Assembly: GCA_902826335.1 (NCBI GenBank)
Contig: CADEEL010000021.1
Coordinates: forward strand, 1 to 39,361
Reading direction: 5' to 3'
Origin: an uncultured Alphaproteobacteria bacterium
GTDB taxonomy: Bacteria > Pseudomonadota > Alphaproteobacteria > Caulobacterales > Aquidulcibacteraceae
DNA length: 39,361 nucleotides
Shown here piece by piece: positions 18,170-26,800 of the stretch. The first letter of the stretch is position 1, and each line of letters starts with the position of its first letter. The notes under the pieces are model-generated. The model was not told where the DNA came from. It worked only from the letters and a program-made list of their open reading frames with translations, and did no database searches. The position numbers were made by a program, and so were the translations under genes.

Positions 18170-18523
18170 ATGGTGAGTGCAAATATGGTCGACAATTCAA
18201 AATCGCTTGACGTCCTTATTGGAGTAGTCTGCAGTCAAGTATGCTTTGGGCACAACGAATTAGTCTTGCACTTTGATAATGACATGTCGCTCACCATTGA
18301 GCGCCCGCAGGAGGCTCTTCTGCGTCCTTGCGGGGGCGACTATTATAAGAACGCGGAGCGCATTATCAAAACGGCCTTATCCGACGTTAGGGGACTACAT
18401 ATCGAACCGTCCAAGAGTGTGCTGATTAGCTTCAGGCATGGTGATTTGCATATTCGATTGCTTAACGATGCTGACGACACCATCGTGCTTTTCAAGGACC
18501 ACGTAATTGTCGCGTCGCTTTAG
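18170..18523 (+). CDS. Putative immunity protein, 117 aa
   Basis: The ATG lies 4 bases after tip 6, with AGGTGAG upstream. The 117-residue protein is a small beta-rich domain: LIGVVCSQVCFGHNELVLHF, DMSLTIERP, then SVLISFRHGDLHIRL and DTIVLFKDHV. The layout (VCxGxxxLxLxF, then 'L-x-F-x-x-G-x-L-x-I') resembles small immunity-like proteins that follow RHS tips, possibly DUF6188-like. Context and pattern agree. An internal ATG at residue 6 is an alternative start. Confidence 0.6.
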   Translation: MVSANMVDNSKSLDVLIGVVCSQVCFGHNELVLHFDNDMSLTIERPQEALLRPCGGDYYKNAERIIKTALSDVRGLHIEPSKSVLISFRHGDLHIRLLNDADDTIVLFKDHVIVASL

Positions 18524-19244
18524 CCATAGCGGCGGTCAGGTCAGCCAAACGTTGCCGAATGGATGGCGCGCGGCGACCACGATCAACACTTATGACACGT
18601 TCGGGCAGGGGGCAGCGTCAAACGTGGGCCTCTTTGGGTTCGCGGGCGCGCCGTTTCTGGCGCCGGCGGACGTTCTGCATCTGCGGGCGCGGGCCTACCA
18701 ACCAGGGCTGGGGCGCTTTCTCCAGGCCGATCCCATCCTCCATGCCGGCGGCATGAACCTCTACGCTTACGTGGCCAACGATCCGGTCAACGCCACCGAT
18801 CCGTGGGGGTTGGAGACGATTACAGTTTGGGGCATCCCGCGCGGCAACAACGCGGACCGCACCTGGAGCGCGGGCGACCTCAGGGACCTTCAACGTCGAA
18901 ACGATCTCGGAGGCGATCGCGGTGGGACTGGCGAAGGCGGCGGCGGAGATGGCGTCGATCCGATTGAGGGGGACGATGAGATCGTCGTCCCCGGAATATG
19001 CGACGAGCTTTGTCAGCTGCGCCGCGAGCAAGAGGCGTTTCGTCATAGGACAAATTCAATCGCCATCGACTTGTTCTTTCAGGGCGCGTCCTGGGTTGGG
19101 CGGGAAGTCGCGATTGAATTGGCCACCGGCGGCCTGGGTACTCTGCGCTATCTCCGCTACGCGTGCGGCTGCTTTGTCGAAGGCACGGAGGTGATGACGC
19201 CGGACGGCCTGCGCGCCATCGAGGACATTGCGGTGGGAGACTAG
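18507..19244 (+). CDS. Displaced RHS fragment 7, stops inside HINT domain
   Basis: The frame opens at a TTG inside the previous gene; rhs homology starts near 18571 at ATTINTYDTFGQGA. Type B core follows to DPWGL, then the hinge ETITVWGIPRGNNADRTWSA, a second hinge DDEIVVPG, and a hydrophobic pre-toxin segment. From Cys222 the sequence is the start of a HINT domain (CFVEGTEVMTPDGLRAIEDI, AVGD). It ends at a TAG at 19242-19244, exactly where HINT domains continue 'GDxVLAWNPETG'. The frame continues after the TAG with the rest of the domain. One base (G to T from GAG, or A to T from AAG) would restore it. As read, the product lacks most of HINT and the toxin. Confidence 0.7.
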   Translation: MSRRFSHSGGQVSQTLPNGWRAATTINTYDTFGQGAASNVGLFGFAGAPFLAPADVLHLRARAYQPGLGRFLQADPILHAGGMNLYAYVANDPVNATDPWGLETITVWGIPRGNNADRTWSAGDLRDLQRRNDLGGDRGGTGEGGGGDGVDPIEGDDEIVVPGICDELCQLRREQEAFRHRTNSIAIDLFFQGASWVGREVAIELATGGLGTLRYLRYACGCFVEGTEVMTPDGLRAIEDIAVGD

Positions 19245-19835
19245 GTGCTCGCCTGGAACCCCGAGACTGGGGAAACGACGACCGAAACCGTCGCTGCGCT
19301 GATTAGGCCTGAACCCAGGCTCATCTGGCGGCTCGAAGCACGTGACGCCGACGGCGAGACGGAAGTGTTCGAAGTCACCGACGACCATCCCTGGTACGTC
19401 GAGGGCGCGGGCTGGGTGGAAACGCAGCGCTTGGGCGCTGGCCAGCGCATCGAGACCGCCGACGACCGCGGGCTCACCATCCTCGATTTGGCGCGCACGG
19501 ATGGAGTTGAGAGAACGTACAATCTGGAGGTTTCAGGACCGCACACATTCCTAGTCGGTGAGGACGAGGCCGTAGTCCATAATGGCGCGTGTGATCGCAT
19601 TCTTGCTCAGCTTGTGCGACGATTTGGGGGACGTACCTCTGGCGCGCTCCCACGGATTCGAGATCTCAGCCGCCTAAGCCGCGATCAACTGCAAATCGCC
19701 AGAACCGAACTCATGGGCAGCATCGCAGCTCGCCGGGCCGGTATGTTGCGGTACGGTGATCAGGGTGCGCATGGTGCCCGACTCGCTCAAGAACGACAAT
19801 TGCTTGAAGAAGTGGAGCGCCTTCTTGGTCCATAG
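19245..19835 (+). CDS. HINT domain remainder plus toxin tip 7
   Basis: This is the in-frame continuation after the amber codon; it could start by itself at the GTG at 19245. Residues 1-113 complete a polymorphic-toxin HINT domain: LAWNPETGETTTETV, VTDDHPWYVEGAGW, TYNLEVSGPHTFLVGEDEAV and VHNG with the terminal Asn113. Such domains are intein-like and release the following toxin by self-cleavage. Residues 114-196 are the tip, with DLSRLSRDQLQIARTELMGS, IAARRAG, GAHGARLAQERQLLEEVERL, a helical module seen at other toxin C-termini; its activity is unknown. Without the catalytic Cys encoded before the TAG, autoprocessing should not work. Confidence 0.65.
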   Translation: MLAWNPETGETTTETVAALIRPEPRLIWRLEARDADGETEVFEVTDDHPWYVEGAGWVETQRLGAGQRIETADDRGLTILDLARTDGVERTYNLEVSGPHTFLVGEDEAVVHNGACDRILAQLVRRFGGRTSGALPRIRDLSRLSRDQLQIARTELMGSIAARRAGMLRYGDQGAHGARLAQERQLLEEVERLLGP

Positions 19836-19836
19836 T

Positions 19837-20502
19837 TTGAATGGCGATCAGATCGTTGAGCGCATCCTCGCTTCCCGGAAAGGGCGCGGCTCAGTGGATT
19901 CGCAGGACGCGAACCGGTTGATGAAACAGATTTGGCGGGGATATCCGGCGCGGAACCTGCTTCGGCTGATCGATAGCGATAACGATTGGGCTGCGGAGCA
20001 GGGCGCGTTCGCGCTAGCCGAGACCGCCGATGCAGCGGCCGACGTACTACCCGATCTAGCAAGACTCATCGCGCACCCAAACCCACGCGTTCGATTTTGG
20101 ATCGTTGATTACCTGCTGTACTCGATCGAAGTGGATTTGACTCTGGCGCGCTTTATAAGGACCTTTTTCAGTGATTCAGATGCCATGGTTCGCGCATACG
20201 CGATGAAACAGTTTTCCCTACTTCCATCGTCGATACTCGATGCGGCCGCGGAACACATCAACGGGATCGTTGACGAAGTAGAGCACCGCAACTTGTTTAG
20301 GCAAATGCAGTCCGCCGATCACTTGGAAATCAGTAGAGGCCTCAGGAGCGCGGATATGATTGCGCGAACTGCGGCAATGAGTGCCGCGTTACGCGCAGGC
20401 GAACTGAGCGAAGCTCACGAGGAGATAGCTAAAACCTCGGGCGACGCGGCATTGGAACGTGAAGTTATTAATATACGAACTTTGGCCACTGAGCAAAAGT
20501 AG
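19837..20502 (+). CDS. HEAT-repeat-like immunity protein
   Basis: The protein of about 221 residues is helical throughout. LLRLIDSDNDWAAEQGAFAL, LPDLARLIAHPNPRVRFWIV and FIRTFFSDSDAMVRAYAMKQ are HEAT-like repeat units (D-x-x-VR type). HEAT-like proteins of this pattern are common immunity partners of RHS tips. The start is uncertain: the TTG at 19837, one base after the tip 7 stop, has no clear ribosome site, and the frame is open back to GTG 19756 and ATG 19771, which would overlap the toxin gene. It has no leader, so a cytoplasmic target is likely. If it still works while its toxin is broken, it is an orphan immunity gene. Confidence 0.65.
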   Translation: MNGDQIVERILASRKGRGSVDSQDANRLMKQIWRGYPARNLLRLIDSDNDWAAEQGAFALAETADAAADVLPDLARLIAHPNPRVRFWIVDYLLYSIEVDLTLARFIRTFFSDSDAMVRAYAMKQFSLLPSSILDAAAEHINGIVDEVEHRNLFRQMQSADHLEISRGLRSADMIARTAAMSAALRAGELSEAHEEIAKTSGDAALEREVINIRTLATEQK

Positions 20503-20558
20503 CCTTGGACATAGCGGAGGCGTCGAGGGCCCAGATGGGAACGGCGGCGGCTGGGTCG

Positions 20559-21073
20559 AGACGCGGTTTCTCTATGACGGCGCAACGATCATCGGTGAGT
20601 ATGACGGATCGGGAACTCTGCTGCGCCGCACCGTGCAGGGGCCGGGGCTCGATGAGCCGCTGGTCACTTACGATGGCGCGGGCACAACGAACCCGTCCTG
20701 GCTGATCGCGGATCAATTGGGCAGCGTGATCGCGGCGACGAATTCCAGCGCGGTGGCGACCACGATCAACACCTATGACGCGTTCGGGCAAGGGGCAGCG
20801 TCAGACGTCGGCCTCTTTGGGTTCGCGGGCGCGCCGTTTCTCGCGCCGGCGGGCGTCACGCATCTGTGGGCGCGGGCCTACCACCCAGGGCTGGGGCGCT
20901 TCGTGCAGGCCGATCCCATCCTCCACGCCGGGGGCATGAACCTCTACGCCCATGTCGGCAACGATCCGGTCAACGCCACCGATCCGTGGGGGTTGGAGAC
21001 GATTGCGGTTTACGGCATCCCGCGCGGTAACAACGCGGACCGCACCTGGAGCGCGAGCGACCTCTGGGACTAA
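20559..21073 (+). pseudogene. Displaced RHS fragment 8, terminal, toxin lost
   Basis: Homology runs from TRFLYDGATIIGEYDGSGTL through type B core (RAYHPGLGRFVQADPILHAG, DPWGL) to the hinge ETIAVYGIPRGNNADRTWSA, which closely matches fragment 7. It then stops after SDLWD. No tip and no small gene follow: the next feature is the end of the oppositely oriented DUF2891 gene 66 bases on. This is the distal end of the array, either a decayed cassette or the 3' scar of an ancestral type B rhs gene. The frame is open from about 20459, partly inside the HEAT-like gene, with no good start. Confidence 0.7.
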
Positions 21074-21139
21074 TCCGCGGTCCGATGGGCGGCCAGAATT
21101 TTCGAACTCCAGGTCGAGGCGATGACAGCGCAGGGCGCC

Positions 21140-22138
21140 TCAATCCCCGAGGGCCAGTAGCGCGAATGTGGCGAGCCAGTGCTCTCCCATGTAGTCGCCG
21201 GTCACATGGGGCAAGCTGGCGGCGAGGTGACGCTCTATTGCGTCGCGCGAACGGATCGCCAACGGGCCCTCGCGCGGTTGCGCTGCGGCGATCGCGCGCC
21301 AGCACCAGGCGCGAGAGAGATTGAGGCCGTCAAGATGAGCGATTTTGCCATCGCAGCGATCGCTGACGCGCACGGGCGTAAACAACGTCGCGGGCGCCCC
21401 GTCAGACGCGTGCGGCAGGAAGGCCGCAAACCATGCATCGAACGCCCGCGGCGCCAGGAATCGGCGCATGCACTCGGCTTCCATCAAGGTTGGGGACAGG
21501 AAGTCGTCCTGGCTTGGCTCCCAGGCTTGCGCATGCGAATCTTCACCATACCAAGCGAGCGCTCGCTCGCGCATGAGCGCAAACAGCGCGGGATCGTTCG
21601 GCTCGGCATAGTCGGCCGCGAGGCGCAACGCGAACGCCGTCGAACTATGAGTTCCAGTGCGCACGGGATAGTCGCATAGCGGCAGGAAATTTCTGAATCG
21701 CACCGCGAATGCATGCGAGAGTGGACGAAGCAGCGCCGCCGCGCGCGCGCCGGCGCCGTGCTGATCGAGTTCAGCCTGCAAGGCAAGCATCCAGGCCCAC
21801 CCATAAGGCCGCTCGAAGCCACGCGCATGCGCCCGCTCCAGATAGGCGCATTCAGCGGCGACATTTGCAGTTGTTATGCGCTCATCAAATAAGGCCGCGA
21901 TTGCGGACGCGGCCGAGAGGTCGCCATAGCGCCGCGCGAGCCGCGCCAGCAGCCAGTAGCCGTGCACGCATGAATGCCAATCGAAGCTCCCAAAAAATAT
22001 CGGGTGCAGCGCGCGCGGGGTCCGCGCATCTTCCGGCGCGGTCAGCACGTGATCCATCTTGTTGGGATATTCCCGGCTTACGTGCGCCAGCGCCAAGGCG
22101 GCGAACCTCTCGGCGATCTCTGCGTTAAGCGCCGTCAT
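21140..22138 (-). CDS. DUF2891 family protein
   Basis: The 332-residue protein shows the DUF2891 hallmark HPIFFGSFDWHSCVHGYWLL near residue 45-64 and later PVRTGTHSSTAFALRLA, SQDDFLSPTLMEAECM and DGLNLSRAWCWRAI. The fold is predicted to be an alpha/alpha barrel like glycoside hydrolases and epimerases, which is family knowledge; no reaction is established. There is no leader, so it is cytoplasmic. The ATG overlaps the DUF979 stop (ATGA), making it the last gene of the operon oxoprolinase-DUF969-DUF979-DUF2891. Its context suggests a role in 5-oxoproline or pyroglutamyl-peptide use. It ends 66 bases from the rhs array, convergent with it. Confidence 0.85.
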   Translation of the reverse strand: MTALNAEIAERFAALALAHVSREYPNKMDHVLTAPEDARTPRALHPIFFGSFDWHSCVHGYWLLARLARRYGDLSAASAIAALFDERITTANVAAECAYLERAHARGFERPYGWAWMLALQAELDQHGAGARAAALLRPLSHAFAVRFRNFLPLCDYPVRTGTHSSTAFALRLAADYAEPNDPALFALMRERALAWYGEDSHAQAWEPSQDDFLSPTLMEAECMRRFLAPRAFDAWFAAFLPHASDGAPATLFTPVRVSDRCDGKIAHLDGLNLSRAWCWRAIAAAQPREGPLAIRSRDAIERHLAASLPHVTGDYMGEHWLATFALLALGD

Positions 22139-23097
22139 GATGGGAACGCCAGCAACCGCATCAACACAATGTTGGCGATTAGAAGCGGAATGGCGGTGGG
22201 CAATTGCGCGCGGATGACGCCGTTGAGCGCGGCCTTGCGATCGGGCAATTCCAGCAGATTCGCCGGCACGACGTTGAAATTGGCGGCCATCGGCGTCATC
22301 AGCGTGCCGCAGAAGCCCGCGAGCATGCCGATGGCGCACACGCGTGCTGGCTCGCCCCCGAATTGGTGCACAAGGATCGGCAGGCCGACCGCCGCCGTCA
22401 TGACCGGAAAGGCGGCGAACGCGTTGCCCATGATGATTGTGAACGCCATCATGCCAATGCAATAGGCGGCGACCGCAAGCGTGCGCGTGTCAAGCGGCGC
22501 GTAGAGGGAGAACAAGCGGCCGACCTGGTCGCCAACGCCGGCGGCGAGAAAAACCGCGCCCAACGACGCCAACATTTGCGGGAGGATCGCGGCCCAGCCA
22601 ACAGAATCGATCAAACGTCGCGCTTCGTGAATCGGCGCCAGGGCCGGCGGCCTCAGCCACAGCATGATGACCGCCACCGCGATGACCACGCCGAGCACAA
22701 GTGAAATCAAAGTCGCCTGCGCCGGATCGATGAGGCGCGCGCCCCATTCTGTTTGCTTTGCGACGAGTGTTCCCGCGAGGGCGACGCCTGGAATGATGAG
22801 GGCGGGGAGAAACAGCAGGTCTCCGTGGCGGATCGCGCTGTTCCGGCGCTCCACGGGGTTTGTCGTGGCGGGGCGGCCTTGACCGAGGCCGATGCTCGCT
22901 AGCCCAACCAGCCCGATCGCCAGAACGCCGTTGCCGAGATCGCCGATGAGCTGACCGGCAAGGAAGCTCACGGACAGCAAGCCCCAAAACGCGCTGTTGA
23001 GGAGCCGGCGCGTGTTGGCGGCGTCAAAAGCTGAAAGAATTGAGATGGCGGCGAAGAATACGCCGCCAACGACGTAGGCGTGCGCGAGCGTCATCAT
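22135..23097 (-). CDS. DUF979 family membrane protein
   Basis: This 320-residue, strongly hydrophobic protein has about nine membrane helices, starting MMTLAHAYVVGGVFFAAISI and ending LPTAIPLLIANIVLMRLLAF. Conserved-looking segments include GNAFAAFPVMTAAVGLPILV and GMLAGFCGTLMTPMAANFNV, which recall transporter re-entrant or substrate-binding loops. It is paired with DUF969, whose TGA overlaps this ATG (ATGATGA), with AAGGG upstream, so the two are translationally coupled and probably form one complex. The pair often sits next to 5-oxoprolinase or pyrrolidone-carboxylate peptidase genes; a 5-oxoproline transporter is the best inference, unproven here. A start 54 bases upstream is possible but lacks support. 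Confidence 0.85.
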   Translation of the reverse strand: MMTLAHAYVVGGVFFAAISILSAFDAANTRRLLNSAFWGLLSVSFLAGQLIGDLGNGVLAIGLVGLASIGLGQGRPATTNPVERRNSAIRHGDLLFLPALIIPGVALAGTLVAKQTEWGARLIDPAQATLISLVLGVVIAVAVIMLWLRPPALAPIHEARRLIDSVGWAAILPQMLASLGAVFLAAGVGDQVGRLFSLYAPLDTRTLAVAAYCIGMMAFTIIMGNAFAAFPVMTAAVGLPILVHQFGGEPARVCAIGMLAGFCGTLMTPMAANFNVVPANLLELPDRKAALNGVIRAQLPTAIPLLIANIVLMRLLAFPS

Positions 23098-23810
23098 GAC
23101 GTCGCCCTTGCCTCGCCCAATACCCTCTTTAACCGCTGGTCGAGCAGCCACAGGCGCAGAGAATGGATCGCGAGCGCGGCGATTGCCGTGGGGATCGCCC
23201 AGATCGACAGCTCCAATGGCTCGACCATGACGCCGTTCGCTTCGAGAAAGCCCTTGATCAGCAAAATCGAGGCGATGGCGATGAAGATGTCCTCGCCAAA
23301 AAAGAGGGCGATGTTGTCAGCGGCGGCCGCATGCGCACGAATGAGGTAGCGCTCACGATCTGGAAGCGCGCCGTACTTGGTCTCCGCGGCGCCTTCCGCC
23401 ATAGGCGCAACGAGTGGGCGCACCATCTGTGCGTGCCCACCGAGCGAGGTAAGGCCGATTGCGGCCGCGCCTTGGCGGATGATGAAGTAAACCCACAGCA
23501 GACGCCCGACCGTGGCGGCGCGCACGCCGGTGATCGCCATACGCGCGCGCTCCTGCAACCCAGCACGTTCAAGCAAGCCGATCGCCGCGAGCACCAGCCA
23601 CACCACGCTGACATAGCGGTTGTCATTGAAGGCGCCGCCAAAAGCGGCGAGCGTCGCGGTCGCGGCCGCAAACATGGAATTTAAATCCGCGGCCGGCGTC
23701 CATGCTGCGGCGAGGCCTGTGGTGAGCGCCGCGGCCATCACCACCAAGAGCGGGTTGGCGCGGACAACGAAGCCGAGCACCACGACGCCAATGCCCAAAA
23801 GCGCAAGCAT
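23094..23810 (-). CDS. DUF969 family membrane protein
   Basis: The 238-residue protein has about six membrane helices, starting MLALLGIGVVVLGFVVRANP. Typical DUF969 stretches are NDNRYVSVVWLVLAAIGLLE, IRQGAAAIGLTSLGGHAQMV and AHAAAADNIALFFGEDIFIA, with charged residues buried among hydrophobic ones, as in transporters. I chose ATG 23810 because AAGGGGGG lies three bases upstream. A GTG at 23825, overlapping the oxoprolinase stop, is the alternative. It is followed by DUF979 with ATGA-type overlap. The likely role is as half of a membrane transporter for 5-oxoproline; this is inference from neighbours. Confidence 0.85.
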   Translation of the reverse strand: MLALLGIGVVVLGFVVRANPLLVVMAAALTTGLAAAWTPAADLNSMFAAATATLAAFGGAFNDNRYVSVVWLVLAAIGLLERAGLQERARMAITGVRAATVGRLLWVYFIIRQGAAAIGLTSLGGHAQMVRPLVAPMAEGAAETKYGALPDRERYLIRAHAAAADNIALFFGEDIFIAIASILLIKGFLEANGVMVEPLELSIWAIPTAIAALAIHSLRLWLLDQRLKRVLGEARATS

Positions 23811-23821
23811 AATCCCCCCTT

Positions 23822-26800
23822 TCACCGATCAGGCGTTCCATAGCCGCCGCCACCGGGCGTTTCGATCACAAAGACGTCGCCCGGCGTCATAGCCGCCTGG
23901 CCGGTCGCGCCAAGCGGCTCGACTGCGCCATCGGAGCGTTCGACATAATTAGCCCCTGGCGCGCCTTCGCCGCCGCCGTTTAGTCCGAAGGGCGCCGTGA
24001 TGCGCCGATTGGAGAGGATCGCGGCCGTCATTGGCGCGCGGAACCGAATGCGGCGAACCGCGCCGTCGCCGCCCCTATGCTGGCCCGCGCCGCCGGAGCC
24101 GCCGCGGATCGCGAACGATTCCACCAGCACTGGAAAGCGGCTTTCAAGAACTTCCGGATCGGTGAGACGCGAATTGGTCATATGCGTCTGCACCGCCGAA
24201 GCGCCGTCGAAGCCAGGTCCCGCGCCGGCGCCGCCGCAAATGGTCTCGTAATATTGGCGGGCCTCGTCTCCGAAGGTGAAATTGTTCATTGTACCTTGAG
24301 AGGCCGCCAGCACGCCCAGGGCGCCGTAGAGTGCATCGACAATGACTTGACTTGTTTCGACATTGCCGGCGACGACGGCCGCGCCACGCTTCGGATTGAG
24401 CATTGAGCCTTCCGGAACAATGATCTCGATGGGACGTAGGCACCCTTCATTCAGCGGAATGTCATCGTCCAGAAGCGTGCGGAATACGTAAAGGACGGCC
24501 GCCCGTGTGATTGCGAGCGGGGCGTTGAAATTGCCGGCGTGCTGTGCGCTCGTGCCCGTGAAATCGACACGCACCGTGCGACTCTGGTGATCGGGCGTGA
24601 TCGCGACGCAAATCCTGGCGCCGACATCGAGAGGCGCTTCGATGCGCCCCGGTTCGAGTTCATCGATGACGCACCGGATCCGCTCTTCCGCGTCGTCTTG
24701 CACATGCCGCATATAGGCCTCGACGCCGACGGCGCCGTATTGGTTCGTCAGGCGCCTTAATTCCTCGCCGCCGCGCACGCAGGCGGCGATCTGCGCCTTC
24801 AGGTCAGCGATGTTGCGGTCGATGTCGCGCGCCGGGTGCGGACCGGAAGCGAACAGGGCGCGCGCTTCGCCCTCTCTCAGTCGGCCCCCGTCTACGATAT
24901 GAAAGTTCTCGATGAGCACGCCCTCATCCTCGACGCTGCGGCTGTCAGGCGGCATAGATCCGGGTGTGAGGCCGCCAATATCGGCGTGATGGCCGCGTGC
25001 GGCGGTGAAGAAGGCGGGCGAGGCCTCCCCGTCAAGCACAACAGGCGCCACAACCGTGATGTCCGGCAGATGGGTGCCGCCGGCGTGGGGCGCGTTCAAC
25101 ATGAACATGTCGCCAGCGCGCATAGCGCCGCCGCGTTGGCGAATGATCTCGCAAACGCTCTCGCCCATCGAGCCCAAATGAACGGGTATGTGTGGCGCGT
25201 TGGCGATGAGGCCGCCCGCCTTGTCGAATACGGCGCAGGAAAAATCGAGTCGTTCCTTGATGTTGACAGACGACGCCGTCGTTTGCAGCGCCAACCCCAT
25301 TTCCTCCGCCACCGCTTTGAAGCGGTTGTTGAACACTTCCAGCAAGATCGGGTCGACGCCGGGGCCCACTGCCTCGACACCAACCGGCGGCGAGAGACGG
25401 GTCAACACCAAATCGCTGCGTTCGCTCATGTGCATGCGCCAGCCAGTATCGACAAACGTGGTGGCGCCTTGCTCCAGCACGAGCGCGGGACCGTCCGTCT
25501 CGAACCCCGCAGGGAGCGCGACGCGGTCATAAACGGGGGCGAGGCGTTCGGTTCCCTCCGCATGCACCAAGACAGTCGCGCGCGGGCTTGGCGTTTGGCC
25601 CTGCTGGGCGGCGCAGAGCGCCTCGACGGGTTGTGCGTCTTCCGTCGATGAGATCGCCTCGGCCGAGATTGATGCGAGAATGATGGCGCGGTTTGGGTCG
25701 TTGAAGCCATACCGCTTCTTATGCTCGGCTTCGAATTCGTGCGACAATTGCTGGACGTCCGTGAGCGCGATCGGCAACGCGAAGTCCGAACCCTCATATT
25801 TGACATGCGCCGTCAGTGCGAGGCGAACATTAACCTCGCCTTGCGCTTCGAGCGCCGCGCGCGCGCGCAACGCCAGTGCATCGGTGCGCGCAATCCAGGA
25901 TTCTAGTGCGGTGACTGGCGCTTCGATCGATTCTTCCGCAATCGCGCGAATATCGGCCAATCCCATGCCCCAAGCAGAGAGCACGCCGGCGAGGGGATGA
26001 AGAACGATCGCGCCTACGCCTATTTCGTCCGCGACGGCGCATGCGTGTTGACCGCCAGCGCCGCCAAACGCCATCAGGGCGTAATCCCGTGGATTGTAGC
26101 CGCGTTGGATCGATATTTTCTTGATTGCTTCAGCCATCGTGAGATTGGCGATTTTGAGGAAGCCCTCGGCAGCCTGTCGCGGCGTCATGGACCGTCCGGT
26201 CGCGTGTTCGATTTTCGCGCATAGCGCGGCGAATCTGCCGTCCACAATGTCACGGTCGAGGGGCTGATTTCCGCCAGGTCCGAAGATGGCGGGGAAAAAT
26301 TCCGCGCGCACCCGGCCGAGCAACAAATTGCAGTCCGTGATCGTCAGCGGGCCGCCGCGCCCGTAGCATGCGGGGCCTGGATCGGCGCCGGCGGAATCTG
26401 GACCGACGCGCAATCGCGCGCCGTCAAAACCGCAGATCGAGCCGCCGCCAGCGGCCACGGTATGCACGTGCAGCATCGGCGTTGAGAGACGAACGCCTGC
26501 TACAACAGTTTCGTTTGTTCGTTCAAACACCCCGGCATAGTGAGATACGTCCGTCGACGTTCCGCCCATATCGAATCCGAGCGCCCGGCTAAAGCCGGCG
26601 CGACGCGCAGCGGCGGCCATGGCGATGACGCCGCCCGCTGGGCCGGACAAGACCGCGTCGCGGCCGCGAAAGCCGCCGGCTGTCGCCAAGCCGCCATTGG
26701 ATTGCATGAAGAAAAGCCGCCCGCCGCCGCGATGCAAACGATGCGCGAAGTCATCGACGTAGCTGGCCAGAACGGGCGACAGATAAGCGTCGGCCACCGT

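Larger units (their letters stand above)
9954..21073 (+). repeat. Array of eight displaced rhs 3' fragments with tips
   Basis: After the full-length gene, eight partial copies of the rhs 3' region occur in the same orientation. They start near 9954, 11180, 13079, 14250, 15837, 17290, 18571 and 20559. Every copy includes the core signature (GRFxQxDPIxxxGxMNLYAxV) and ends shortly after NDPVN-xxDPxGL, where a new tip begins. The first seven are each followed by a small gene. The second fragment (11180-12269) aligns to 7746-8835 of the intact gene with a constant offset of 3434, so with no net indel over about 1.09 kb. The other 5' breakpoints differ. This is the expected form of orphan tip/immunity cassettes at rhs loci. 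Confidence 0.85.

Noticed and set aside
5202..21073. Regularly spaced repeats as a possible CRISPR array
   Set aside because: The repeats are long, coding and diverged rhs segments; no short identical repeats with uniform spacers were seen.
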